Shown here: in pieces, positions 1 to 8,400 of the stretch | Numbering within the stretch: position 1 is the first letter of the stretch | Layout: every line of letters starts with the position of its first letter | DNA from: CAZKCI01 sp964551475 | GTDB lineage: Bacteria > Auribacterota > Erginobacteria > Erginobacterales > CAZKCI01 | Assembly: GCA_964551475.1 (NCBI GenBank) | Contig: CAZKCI010000117.1 | Coordinates: 1 to 64,000, forward strand | Direction of reading: 5' to 3' | DNA length: 64,000 bases | Position numbers and translations under genes: made by a program | Notes under the pieces: generated by a model | The model's input: only the letters and a program-made list of their open reading frames with translations | Told to the model about the DNA's origin: nothing | Databases searched by the model: none

Positions 1-372
1 GAAGTCATGGTCGCCGTCGCCCTCCTGGCGATCGGCGTCGTCCCGCTGCTCGTCACCCACGCCGCCACTATCCGGGCTTTCACCCGCTCCAAGGAGATCA
101 CCCAGGCCTCCTTCATCGCCTCCAGCCAGCTCGGCGTTCTCGAATCCCGCGACCCGGAGGAGGAGAACCTGCCGTCGCCGGCCGAGGGCGAGGACGAGAA
201 CTATTCGTTCATTCACTGGAAGAGCGAGGTGGCCCCCGAGGGGGAGAACCTCGCCCGCGCCGATGTCGCGGTCCAGATCGCCGCCGCCCCGGGCAAAGCC
301 GCCCAGTTCTCCACCTACCTGGTGAAACTGCGGTTCAAGGAAAAAGAAGAAGAGAAGAAGGCTGCAGACTGA
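1..372 (+). CDS. gspI: Type II secretion minor pseudopilin GspI-like (5' end cut by window)
   Basis: The reading frame is open from base 1, so the start lies outside the window. The first visible residues are E-V-M-V-A-V-A-L-L-A-I-G, which matches the hydrophobic N-terminal helix of type IV pilin-like proteins just after the prepilin peptidase site, with the conserved Glu5 visible. About 120 residues follow, with a short globular domain and a Lys/Glu-rich tail. GspI is the usual small minor pseudopilin located before GspJ and GspK, and that order is kept here. In the family it sits in the tip complex of the periplasmic pseudopilus. The GspI assignment rests mainly on position and size; GspH is the alternative. 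Confidence 0.75.
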   Translation, partial: EVMVAVALLAIGVVPLLVTHAATIRAFTRSKEITQASFIASSQLGVLESRDPEEENLPSPAEGEDENYSFIHWKSEVAPEGENLARADVAVQIAAAPGKAAQFSTYLVKLRFKEKEEEKKAAD

Positions 373-426
373 AGGAATCTGAGATCTGAAATCTCAAATT
401 TCAAATTGCTCGTCTTGAGACGCTCC

Positions 427-1176
427 ATGAAAACGGCTATGCAATTTCGCTCCGATCGCGGCGCGCGCCTTAGGCCGGTTTTTCACCATTCACCATTCAC
501 CATTCACCATTCACCATCTTCTGGTTTCACCATCATCGAAATCCTGCTGGCCATGGCTCTCAGCGGGACGGTCCTGGGCGTCCTCTACTGGGCCTACAGC
601 GCGGTGGTCGGATCGACCCGCAACTACGACTCCGTCTCCGACATCTATCAGACCGCCCGGATCGTGCTCGGCAATATGTCCCGGGAGATCTCCGGGGCTT
701 TTCAGCCGCTCTACGCGGAAGAGGTGATTCTTTTCGCGGGCGAAAGCAAGGATTACCGCGGCGGCGAGGCCGACCGACTGTCCCTGGTCACCACCACCTG
801 CCTGCGCGGAGGCGAGGAGGAGACGGGCTATGACGCCTACGAACTCACCTATTACCGCGGCTTCGGCATGAAGGACGGTCTGCTCCTGATGAAGCGTTCC
901 CCCTACTACGATCCCGAAGAGCCGTTTGAGGAGGGGGAGGATGTGGTCATCGCCGAACATGTCCGCGGGCTGGATTTCGCCTACTACGACGGAGAGGTCT
1001 GGCTCGAGGAGTGGGACGGAGAGACCGAGGAGAAGCTCCCCCGGGCGGTCCGGATCACGCTCGCCCTTGCCGTCGACGAAGAGGGGCCGCTTCACCGTTT
1101 CTCCACCGTCGTCAATCTTCCTCTCGCCGCCCTGACCGAGGAGGAGGAAGAGGAAGTGACGGAGGAGAAGACGTAA
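427..1176 (+). CDS. gspJ: Type II secretion minor pseudopilin GspJ-like
   Basis: The protein has a prepilin N-terminus of the form S-S-G / F-T-I-I-E-I-L-L-A-M-A, with cleavage expected after Gly and Glu at +5, then a globular domain of about 210 residues as in GspJ. The leader before the cleavage site is unusually long (about 40 residues from the ATG at 427; an ATG at 439 or a TTG at 406 are alternatives). It is written by a 7-bp tandem repeat (ATTCACC, about 485-515) that gives an HHSPFTI-type peptide repeat, so the repeat has probably grown into the leader. No convincing Shine-Dalgarno sequence precedes any candidate start. It lies between gspI-like and gspK-like genes, which supports the assignment. 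Confidence 0.75.
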   Translation: MKTAMQFRSDRGARLRPVFHHSPFTIHHSPSSGFTIIEILLAMALSGTVLGVLYWAYSAVVGSTRNYDSVSDIYQTARIVLGNMSREISGAFQPLYAEEVILFAGESKDYRGGEADRLSLVTTTCLRGGEEETGYDAYELTYYRGFGMKDGLLLMKRSPYYDPEEPFEEGEDVVIAEHVRGLDFAYYDGEVWLEEWDGETEEKLPRAVRITLALAVDEEGPLHRFSTVVNLPLAALTEEEEEEVTEEKT

Positions 1177-1256
1177 GCGGTAAAACGGTAAGCGGTAAGC
1201 AGTAAGCGGTAAACAATGAAAAACTGAACCCTGAACCCTGAACCCTGAACCCTGAT
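1174..1256. repeat. Heptad tandem repeats between gspJ and gspK
   Basis: Two different arrays of about 7 bp fill the gap. The first (1174-1215) is made of GTAAGCG/GTAAAAC-type units. The second (1225-1256) is four exact copies of TGAACCC followed by TGA. They resemble the heptad arrays elsewhere in the window in period but not in sequence. Confidence 0.85.
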
Positions 1257-1269
1257 CAGTACTCGTCGA

Positions 1270-2577
1270 ATGAACATAGGCTTTAAACGTCATGCGGAAA
1301 GCGAGAGCGGTTTCGTCCTCGTCGTCGTGGCTTTCTTCATTGTCGTCCTCTCCATCCTGGTCCTCCAGTTCGGCTATCTCGCCCGTCTCGACGCCCGGAT
1401 GGCCGTGAACTTCCGCGACGCCACCGAGGCCGCCGCCCTGGCCCGGGCCGGCGTGGCCCAGGCGATCGCCCTGCTCCAGGAGGACGCGCTCGAGGACGAG
1501 AAGGGGGACGAGGAGGAAAAGGCGGCGGAAGCTTCCGCGGATCAGCCGCGCCGCGGCCGCCGGAGCCCGGAGCCGGAACCGGAGACCGCCGAAGGAAAGG
1601 ACAAGGAAAAGGAAGGCAAGGACGATCTGAACGAGGTCTGGGCCGTGGCTCAGTCGCCGGTCAAGCTCGGCGGCGGCGAGTTCATCTTCTCGATCGTGGA
1701 CGAGGACCGGAAATTCAACGTCAACCTGGTCGCCGAAGAAGCCGTGGAGGAAGTGGAGGAGCTCCGCCAGAAGAAGGAGAAGAAAGAAGAGGAGGGGACG
1801 GAGGAGAAGGAAGGGGAAACGGCGGGCGCCGCCCAGGCGAGGAAGAAGGACGAGAAAAAGGCCGCCGACGAAACCGCGGCGGCGGGAGAGGAGGGCGAGG
1901 AGGAAAAGGTGGAGGAGACCAAGATCAACGAGGAGGTCCGGGACAAGCTCATCGTCCTTTTCGACGAGCTCGACCTTTCCGCTTCCAAGGATCTGGTCAA
2001 GAATATCATCGATTGGATCGACCTCGACGACGACGGCGACGCCGAGGACAAGAGCTATTCCCTGCTCGAGCCGCCCTATCGCTGCCGGAACGCCCCCCTG
2101 GAGTCGGTCGGCGAGCTGGCCCTGATCAAGGACCTGGGGCCGAGGATGCTCGACGGCGAACGCCTGCGGGAGGAGATATCGGAGACGAAGAAGGGCGAAG
2201 AGAAGCCCTCGGCCAAGCTTGACGACGACGCCTTCCTCGGCCTGCGCCGCTACCTCACCGTTTATTCCGACGGACTGATCAACGTGAACACCGCCCCGGA
2301 AGAGGTCCTGCGGGCCTGGCTGGGGGAGGACCAGGCGGATCTGGCCGCCGACATCGTCTCCGCCCGGGAGAAGGAACCGTTTGCCAAGACGGACGAGATC
2401 AAGGAGGCGATCGGCGAGGATATCCCGTCCAAGGTCCTGGAGAAGATGAAAGTCAAAAGCGCCTATTTCACCATTCTGTCCGAGGGACGTTCCGGCGGCG
2501 TCGCCGCGCGTCTGCGGGCCGTGGTGCAGAGGCTCCCGGAGGAGATCCGGATCATGTACTGGAGATACGAATCATGA
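1270..2577 (+). CDS. gspK: Type II secretion pseudopilus tip protein GspK-like
   Basis: A short leader is followed by G-F-V-L-V-V-V-A-F-F and a hydrophobic helix (about residues 14-37), then the helical stretch typical of GspK (ARAGVAQAIALL, about 58-69). Near residues 335-350 the sequence NVNTAPEEVLRAWL fits the helix-hairpin-helix-like segment of GspK. At 435 residues it is longer than many GspK proteins because of two very acidic/basic low-complexity insertions (about 74-118 and 157-218, rich in Glu, Lys and Ala). Its stop codon overlaps the start of the next gene (ATGA at 2574-2577), so the two are probably translationally coupled. In the family GspK caps the pseudopilus with GspI and GspJ. 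Confidence 0.8.
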   Translation: MNIGFKRHAESESGFVLVVVAFFIVVLSILVLQFGYLARLDARMAVNFRDATEAAALARAGVAQAIALLQEDALEDEKGDEEEKAAEASADQPRRGRRSPEPEPETAEGKDKEKEGKDDLNEVWAVAQSPVKLGGGEFIFSIVDEDRKFNVNLVAEEAVEEVEELRQKKEKKEEEGTEEKEGETAGAAQARKKDEKKAADETAAAGEEGEEEKVEETKINEEVRDKLIVLFDELDLSASKDLVKNIIDWIDLDDDGDAEDKSYSLLEPPYRCRNAPLESVGELALIKDLGPRMLDGERLREEISETKKGEEKPSAKLDDDAFLGLRRYLTVYSDGLINVNTAPEEVLRAWLGEDQADLAADIVSAREKEPFAKTDEIKEAIGEDIPSKVLEKMKVKSAYFTILSEGRSGGVAARLRAVVQRLPEEIRIMYWRYES

Positions 2578-4217
2578 TGACCTGGCTCAAAAACGCCTCG
2601 GCCCTGGCCGGCCTGCCCCGCTCCTGTCTCGCCATCGAGATCGGGACCGCCGCCGTTCGGGCCGCCGCCCTGCAGCGGAAGGGCCGCTCCGCGCGGGTCT
2701 TGTGGCTCAAGGAGGAGGCGATCCTCCGGAAGGAGCCCGGCGCGCCCCCCCCGGACGCGGTCAAGGAGGCGGTCTGCCGCCTCTTCCGCGACCGGCGCCT
2801 TCGGGAGGAGACCGTGGTCTCCTCGCTGCCTCTCCACCGCGCTTTCATCCGCTCGCTCACTCTGCCCTTCCGGGAGATCAGCCAGATTCGCCGGGTCATC
2901 GCCTCCGAGGCCGAGATGCATGTCCCGTTTCCCCTGGACCGGATCGTCATCGATTTCTGGCCGGTGGAGGAGCTGGCGGGGGGGAAGACCCGGGTGATCA
3001 TGGTTGCGGTGAAGAAGGAGCAGATCGCCGCCCATCTCGCCCTCTTGAACGAGTGCGGCGTCGACCCGGCCGCGCTTGGGATCGATTTCCTGGGCCTCTC
3101 CTCCGCCTATCGCCTGACCGGACTGGTCGATCCTGCCGTCCCGACCCTGCTCGTGGAGGCCGGCGCTTCCCACACCACCGTCGGTCTTTTCTCCCGCGAC
3201 CGCCTCCGCTACCTCCGCTCCTTCGCCTGGGGAGGCGATTCCCTGACCCAGGCGATCATGAAGGAGACGGGCAAGTCCTTCGCCGAAGCGGAGAAGATGA
3301 AGCTTGTCCTCTCCTCCGATGTCTCCGCCGGTGAGAAGACGGCCGCCGCCGTCCGGGCCGCCCTGGCGCCGCTGGAGAGCGAGATCCTGCGCACCGTCCA
3401 TTCCGCCTCCTCCGAGTCCGGAGAAGCCGCCCCCTCCGTCCTGATCCTCTCCGGCGGCGCGTCGGCCTCGCCGGAATTCGCCGAGCTCGTCTCCGCCAAG
3501 GCCGCCGCCGCCCTGTCCCGGGCGGACCCCTGGAAGAAGATGGAGAAAAAAGCGAATGCGGGCCTGTCATCGTCCGGCCTGCTTCCCGCCCTCGGCCTTG
3601 CCCTCTCCGTGGTTCGCCCCAGCCCCGAGAAGCTCGACTTCCGCCGGGCGGAGTTCGCCTTCCAGGGGTCGTGGAAATCGGTTAAGAAGCGCCTCCTGAT
3701 CACCGCCGGTCTGGGGTTGGGACTGGCGGCGCTCTTCGTCTTTTTCCTCTTCTCCCGGATCGCCCTGGAAAGAAAGTGGGACGAGGAGCTCTCCGGCCAG
3801 ATCCGGTCGGTCCTCCTCAGAACCTTCCCCGGCGCTGAAGCGACCGCTTCCGGCGCCGAGCTCTCGGAGATGGAGTCCCGGGTGAAGCGAATGGAAGGGA
3901 ACGACGCCGTCTATCGGAAGTTCGCCGTGGTCTCCGCCCTCGATGTTCTGCGCGAGATCAGCCGGGTCATCCCGCCGGAGCTCGACGTTCAGGTGGTGGA
4001 GCTGGACATCAACCAGGAGCACGTCCGTTTCCTGGGTCGGACCGACTCCTACGCCTCCGCCTCCAAGGTCAAGAACGCCTTTTCGGCCTCGCCCTATTTC
4101 CAGACGGACAAAATCCGTCCCGGGGAGTCGAAGAAGAAGGAGAAAGAGGGGAGGGTGGTGACGGTCGAGTTCAGCTACGTCATCCCCCTGCGCAAGGAGA
4201 TCCGTGAGGACCGTTGA
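2574..4217 (+). CDS. Actin-like assembly protein fused to a PilN-like part (GspL / PilM-PilN type)
   Basis: Residues 1 to about 330 look like the actin-fold ATPase domain of PilM/GspL, starting with CLAIEIGTAAVRAAAL (phosphate-1-like loop) and including LLVEAGASHTTVGLF and ILSGGASASPEF. A basic segment leads into one membrane helix at about 372-394, followed by a periplasmic PilN-like domain (about 395-547) with VLREISRVIPPELDVQ and FSYVIPL. This arrangement, cytoplasmic actin-like domain, single helix and periplasmic ferredoxin-like domain, is that of GspL, the inner-membrane platform protein of the T2SS. The start overlaps the gspK stop by 4 nt. GspL is the best fit given the neighbours; a type IV pilus PilMN fusion cannot be excluded. 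Confidence 0.75.
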   Translation: MMTWLKNASALAGLPRSCLAIEIGTAAVRAAALQRKGRSARVLWLKEEAILRKEPGAPPPDAVKEAVCRLFRDRRLREETVVSSLPLHRAFIRSLTLPFREISQIRRVIASEAEMHVPFPLDRIVIDFWPVEELAGGKTRVIMVAVKKEQIAAHLALLNECGVDPAALGIDFLGLSSAYRLTGLVDPAVPTLLVEAGASHTTVGLFSRDRLRYLRSFAWGGDSLTQAIMKETGKSFAEAEKMKLVLSSDVSAGEKTAAAVRAALAPLESEILRTVHSASSESGEAAPSVLILSGGASASPEFAELVSAKAAAALSRADPWKKMEKKANAGLSSSGLLPALGLALSVVRPSPEKLDFRRAEFAFQGSWKSVKKRLLITAGLGLGLAALFVFFLFSRIALERKWDEELSGQIRSVLLRTFPGAEATASGAELSEMESRVKRMEGNDAVYRKFAVVSALDVLREISRVIPPELDVQVVELDINQEHVRFLGRTDSYASASKVKNAFSASPYFQTDKIRPGESKKKEKEGRVVTVEFSYVIPLRKEIREDR

Positions 4218-4480
4218 AATCGTTCAAATCGTTGAAGCCGTTGCACGTAACCGAGGGAACGGCCGTTCAAATCGTTGAAGCCGAGCCGACCGGTTTTTCG
4301 CGCTTTATTCGCGCCTGCGCGCTGAAGCGCTACGGCGCGCAAGCGCGTGGATTCGCGGTTAAAAAGCCAAGCCAAGCCCATTCGTGAAAATTCGTGTCAA
4401 TTCGTGGAAATCATCAGCCAAGCCGATTGGCGGTTATTGGCCGGTCTGAGATCTGAAATCTCAAATCTGAGATCCGAGAA
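4215..4480. repeat. Mosaic of short tandem repeats before the gspM-like gene
   Basis: The 263-bp gap is almost entirely repeat modules. There are GTTGAAATC-type 9-mers (4215-4245 and 4264-4280), a segment containing GCCAAGCCAAGCCC, three 10-bp ATTCGTGNNN units (4380-4410) and ATCTGAAATCTCAA-type units (4445-4475). The same modules recur at 371-409, 5199-5228, 11262-11350, 15900-15950 and 17500-17680. No promoter is obvious. Confidence 0.75.
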
Positions 4481-5050
4481 ATGAAAAAACTGAAGCTCAC
4501 TCTCAAGTCCCGCGAAAAACGCACGCTGGTCATCGGCGCCGTCGCGCTGGTCCTCCTGGCCCTGGGCTGGTACCTGTTCTTCTGGGAGAATTCCCTCTGG
4601 GCCCATTACCGCAACCTGCAGGCGGAGGCGGTGGTCCGTGAGGGCGTCCTTCGCCAGATGCTCCGGCAGGAACGCCATGCCGCGACCGTCAACAGCCGCC
4701 TGGATCGGATCAAGGCCCGGATGCAGACGCAGGGCCAGGGCCCGGCCCTCGAAGAGATGCTGGACGGCCTGGTCAAAGAGAAAGCCCCCAGCGCCGAAGT
4801 CCCGATGATGAAGCCGGAGTCGCCCCAGACGGTCGAAGGGCTGTACCGCGTGAACGCGGTCGAGGTCAAGCTCCTCCGGGTACCCCTCTCCGAACTGGTG
4901 GACCTCCTCTACACGGTCGACCACCTGACGCCCGGCCTCAAGGTCCGCGAGCTCAAGATCAAGGAGGACAAGAACGACCCCTCGCTCCTGGAAGCGGAAT
5001 TCGTCGCCGTCGCCGGCTCCCCGATCGAGGAGGAGAAGGCCAAGAAATAA
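4481..5050 (+). CDS. Type II secretion GspM / PilO-like protein
   Basis: This 189-residue protein has a short basic cytoplasmic tail, one membrane helix (about 18-35, including VALVLLALGWYLFFW), a coiled-coil-like segment (about 40-90) and a small C-terminal alpha/beta domain. That layout is the one shared by GspM and PilO, inner-membrane partners of GspL and PilN. Its position after the GspL-like gene supports GspM. It is separated from that gene by 263 bp of repeats, so it may be transcribed separately. The sequence is too divergent to call from motifs alone. Confidence 0.65.
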   Translation: MKKLKLTLKSREKRTLVIGAVALVLLALGWYLFFWENSLWAHYRNLQAEAVVREGVLRQMLRQERHAATVNSRLDRIKARMQTQGQGPALEEMLDGLVKEKAPSAEVPMMKPESPQTVEGLYRVNAVEVKLLRVPLSELVDLLYTVDHLTPGLKVRELKIKEDKNDPSLLEAEFVAVAGSPIEEEKAKK

Positions 5051-5089
5051 AGGATTGAACGGACGATGCGCCGATCGGGGACTGCCGTG

Positions 5090-5421
5090 TCGATCTTCTT
5101 CCGGTCCATCGCGTCCATACCGTCCATATCGTTCATATTGTCCATGGAGTCCTGCCCGGGGATCCGTGGTTAAAATGCCGGGCCAAGCCAAGTCGATCTG
5201 AAATCTGAAATCTCAAATTTGAGATTACTGGCTGCGTATTTGATTTATTATTCATTCGCGAATGCTCGCGGATAAGCGTTATGGTGATAGGATCCAAGCC
5301 GGGCCCATTCGCGCAGATTCCCGCCTTCGCGCTGTGCGCTACGGCGGGCAAGCGCGCGTTATTCGCGGTTAAAATGTCGAGCCAAGCCAAGCCAATTCGT
5401 GGAAGGATGGGGACCCAAGCC
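5090..5421. repeat. Repeat mosaic including a 9-bp GTCCATNNN array
   Basis: Five 9-bp units of the form GTCCATNNN (one is GTTCATNNN) run from 5104 to 5152. They are followed by a GCCAAGCCAAG segment (about 5170-5190), ATCTGAAATC-type units (5199-5228) and fragments related to the GGTTAAAAAGCC and ATTCGTGGAA modules. No gene is supported in this 371-bp interval; the open frame starting at 5281 is judged to be repeat translated in frame with the next gene. Confidence 0.7.
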
Positions 5422-8400
5422 ATGACAATCCGCCGAGCCATCTTCGCAGCCACTCTTTTATCCGTCGGTGGAGCCGCCTGGCTTCTCCGCGCCGAGTCCG
5501 GTCCGTCGGACCCGAACCTTCCCCCGATCCCTTCCTGGTTCGCTCCCCGTCTGACCGCCCCCTCTCCCACGCCCTACGCCTTCGTCTCCACGCCCGCCCC
5601 CACGCCCTCGCCCGATCCCGACTCCTCCCGCTGGGTCCCCTCCGACGACCATTTCAGCGCCTTCGGCCCCCGCCGCGCCCGTGTCTCCGGATCCAGCATG
5701 CTCAAGAAGGTCGGCGATCCCAAGGAAGTGACCATCATCAAGCCCGGCTCCCCCCCGGTGACCTACGACGACTACGAGGAGAAGGACTACGAGACCGAAG
5801 ACAAGACGATCGCCTATCCCCTGATCGAGGAGGCCTACCGCCAAGTCTATCGCCAGCTTTTCGGCATCGAGCTGACCACGCCCACGCCCGCTTCGTCCCC
5901 CGGCCCGACCGCCGAGCCCACCACCGAGCCGAGCGCCGGACCCACCGGAGCTCCCACCGCCCCGCCGGTCGATACGCCCTCTCCGATCGAAACACCGACG
6001 CCTTCGCCCAGCCCATCTCCCGTTCCTTCTCCCTTCGATCTGGTCGCGGTCCTCAACGGGGCGAGTCCGATGTGGTCTGTTTATGCGGACCAGAACCGGA
6101 TATACGGGGCATCAGGCAACGGAAGTATTTCCATTTGGGACCGGTCCGGGCTCTCCTTTAATACAACGGTTTTCCCTCCGGGTTCTCCTCAAGATATGTA
6201 TTCGACAGCTTCCTTCGACCGCTTGTTTGTGGGAGGAAACCGCAACGGTAGTACCTATGTCTGGTCATGGGATTTGAACGATCAGCTATCCTTCAAAACC
6301 ACCCTTGCTCCATCCGGGGGCATCATCTTCTCCGTCTTCGCCGATTCCGATTATATTTACGCCGCGAGTGAGGACCAGAATATCTACGTCTGGGACGCCG
6401 CGAGTTTCTCCCTTCAGACCATCCTCGCCAACGGCACGGATCAGATGGCCTCGGTTTACGCCGATTCTCAATTCATTTACGGTGCCAGCGCCAATAGTTA
6501 CATCTATGTTTGGAACCGGAACAACCTGGGTTTCAATACCGCCTGGACCTCAAGTTCCCTAGTTATGTCCTCTGTCACCGCCGATTCTCAGTACATCTAC
6601 GGAGGTTCCGAAGACCGGAACATCTACGTCTGGAACCGCTCCGACTTCTCCCCGAAAACCCCTCTGACCGGGGCCACCAATGACATCGAGTCGGTCGCTT
6701 CGGATGAGCGAGCTTATGTCTACGGCGCCTCTTTTGATAGTGAAGTCTACGTCTGGAGCCCCCAATCTTCCTCTTTTTCGGAATTCACTCTTCCCGAGTG
6801 GACTTCTGTGACCACACCGATGCACTCGGTTTTCGCCGACCGTTATCTCCCCGGCGACGGGATCACCCACTACATCTTCGGCGCCAACGACGACGGCAAT
6901 ATCTACGTCTGGCTGGCGGAGAGGACGCCGACACCGACTCCGGAAGCGACCGCGACCCCTTCGCCGGTGGGATTCCGCACACCGACTCCCTCGCCTTCAC
7001 CGAGCCCCACCCCGGAAGGATTTAAGACGCCAACGCCATCCCCCCTCCCCACGTCTTCCCCTTCTCCTACGCAGATTCCGTCTCCCTCGCCGACGAGTTC
7101 TCCCATTACTCCTACGCCGACTCCCATCCCCGCCGCCTCGCCAGCTCCAACGGCGATCAATCGTCTGCTCGATCCGGAGTTTGACGAATGGTCTTCCCAG
7201 AGCGAAACCTATTACTGGGTGGTGAAATACCAAGGCGCTCCAGGGACGTGGTCGCAGACTACCTATGCCTGGACAGCGGATTATGCGGGGGATTTTTATA
7301 ATAGCGACAGCGTCCCCGCTTGGGTCTATCAGACGGGACTTTCTGTGGAATCGGCCGCGACCTACCATGGCAGCTTCTACGTGAAAGGGTGGGGGACTGC
7401 GCGAGTGGGCATCAACGACTCTGGCGGCTGGAGCTATTCGAGTCCCACCATTTTTAACGATTCGGGTTGGACGTTGGTTGAATACAGCAAGGCCTCTTCC
7501 TACACTTCTTCGACCGCCTCGCTGGCTCTGGAAGTGACGAACTGTTCCGGCGGACCTCTCACCGTCGACTCCGCCTGGTTCTCCGACGAGGAACGACCCG
7601 AACCCGGACCCTTCTCGCCCGCCCGTTCCCGCCGCGAGGCCTTCGACCTCCTGGCCAAGCTCTCCGGCGGCGAGGGCTGGATGTTCTCCGTCGCCGCCGA
7701 CTCCACCTCCATCTACGGGGCGAGCGAGGACAAGTCCATCTATGTCTGGGACCGCTCGACGCGCTCCCTCCAGGCCGCCCTCACCGGCCCCTCCGACGCC
7801 GTCCTCTCCGTCTATGCCGATCCGTCTCCGTCCGGCTATGTCTACGGGGCGAGCCGCGACAACCGCATCTACATCTGGGAGAAGACGGGCTGGACGCTCA
7901 AGATGAGCCTCGGCATCGGCCGCTGGCCGATAGAGTCGGTTTGGGCCGACGCCGACTACATCTACGGGGCTTCCTCCGACCACTACATCTACGTCTGGAA
8001 CCGCTCCGACTTCAGCTTCAAGACGAAGCTCGCCCAGCCCGAGAAGCGCCCCGGACCGGGCGGGATCATGATCTCGGTGACGGGCGATGCCGCCCACGTC
8101 TACGGCGGCTCCGGCGATTTCGACGACACGCTCTACGTCTGGAAACGGGCGGACTTCTCCGTCCTCACCGTTTTCAAGGCTGGCGCCGACGACCTCAACT
8201 CCATCTCCTCCTTCAACGGCAGCCTCTACGTCGCCAACGCCGACGGGACCATCCGCGTCTACGACGCCGCCTCGCTCGCCCCGGTCAAGGTTCTCTCCCA
8301 GTCGACCGGCGGTATGACCTCGGTCGCTCCCGCCTCCGATTATCTCTACGCCGGGAATTCCAACGGCTCGGTCTACGCCTGGGAACGGCGCGGTTACTCG

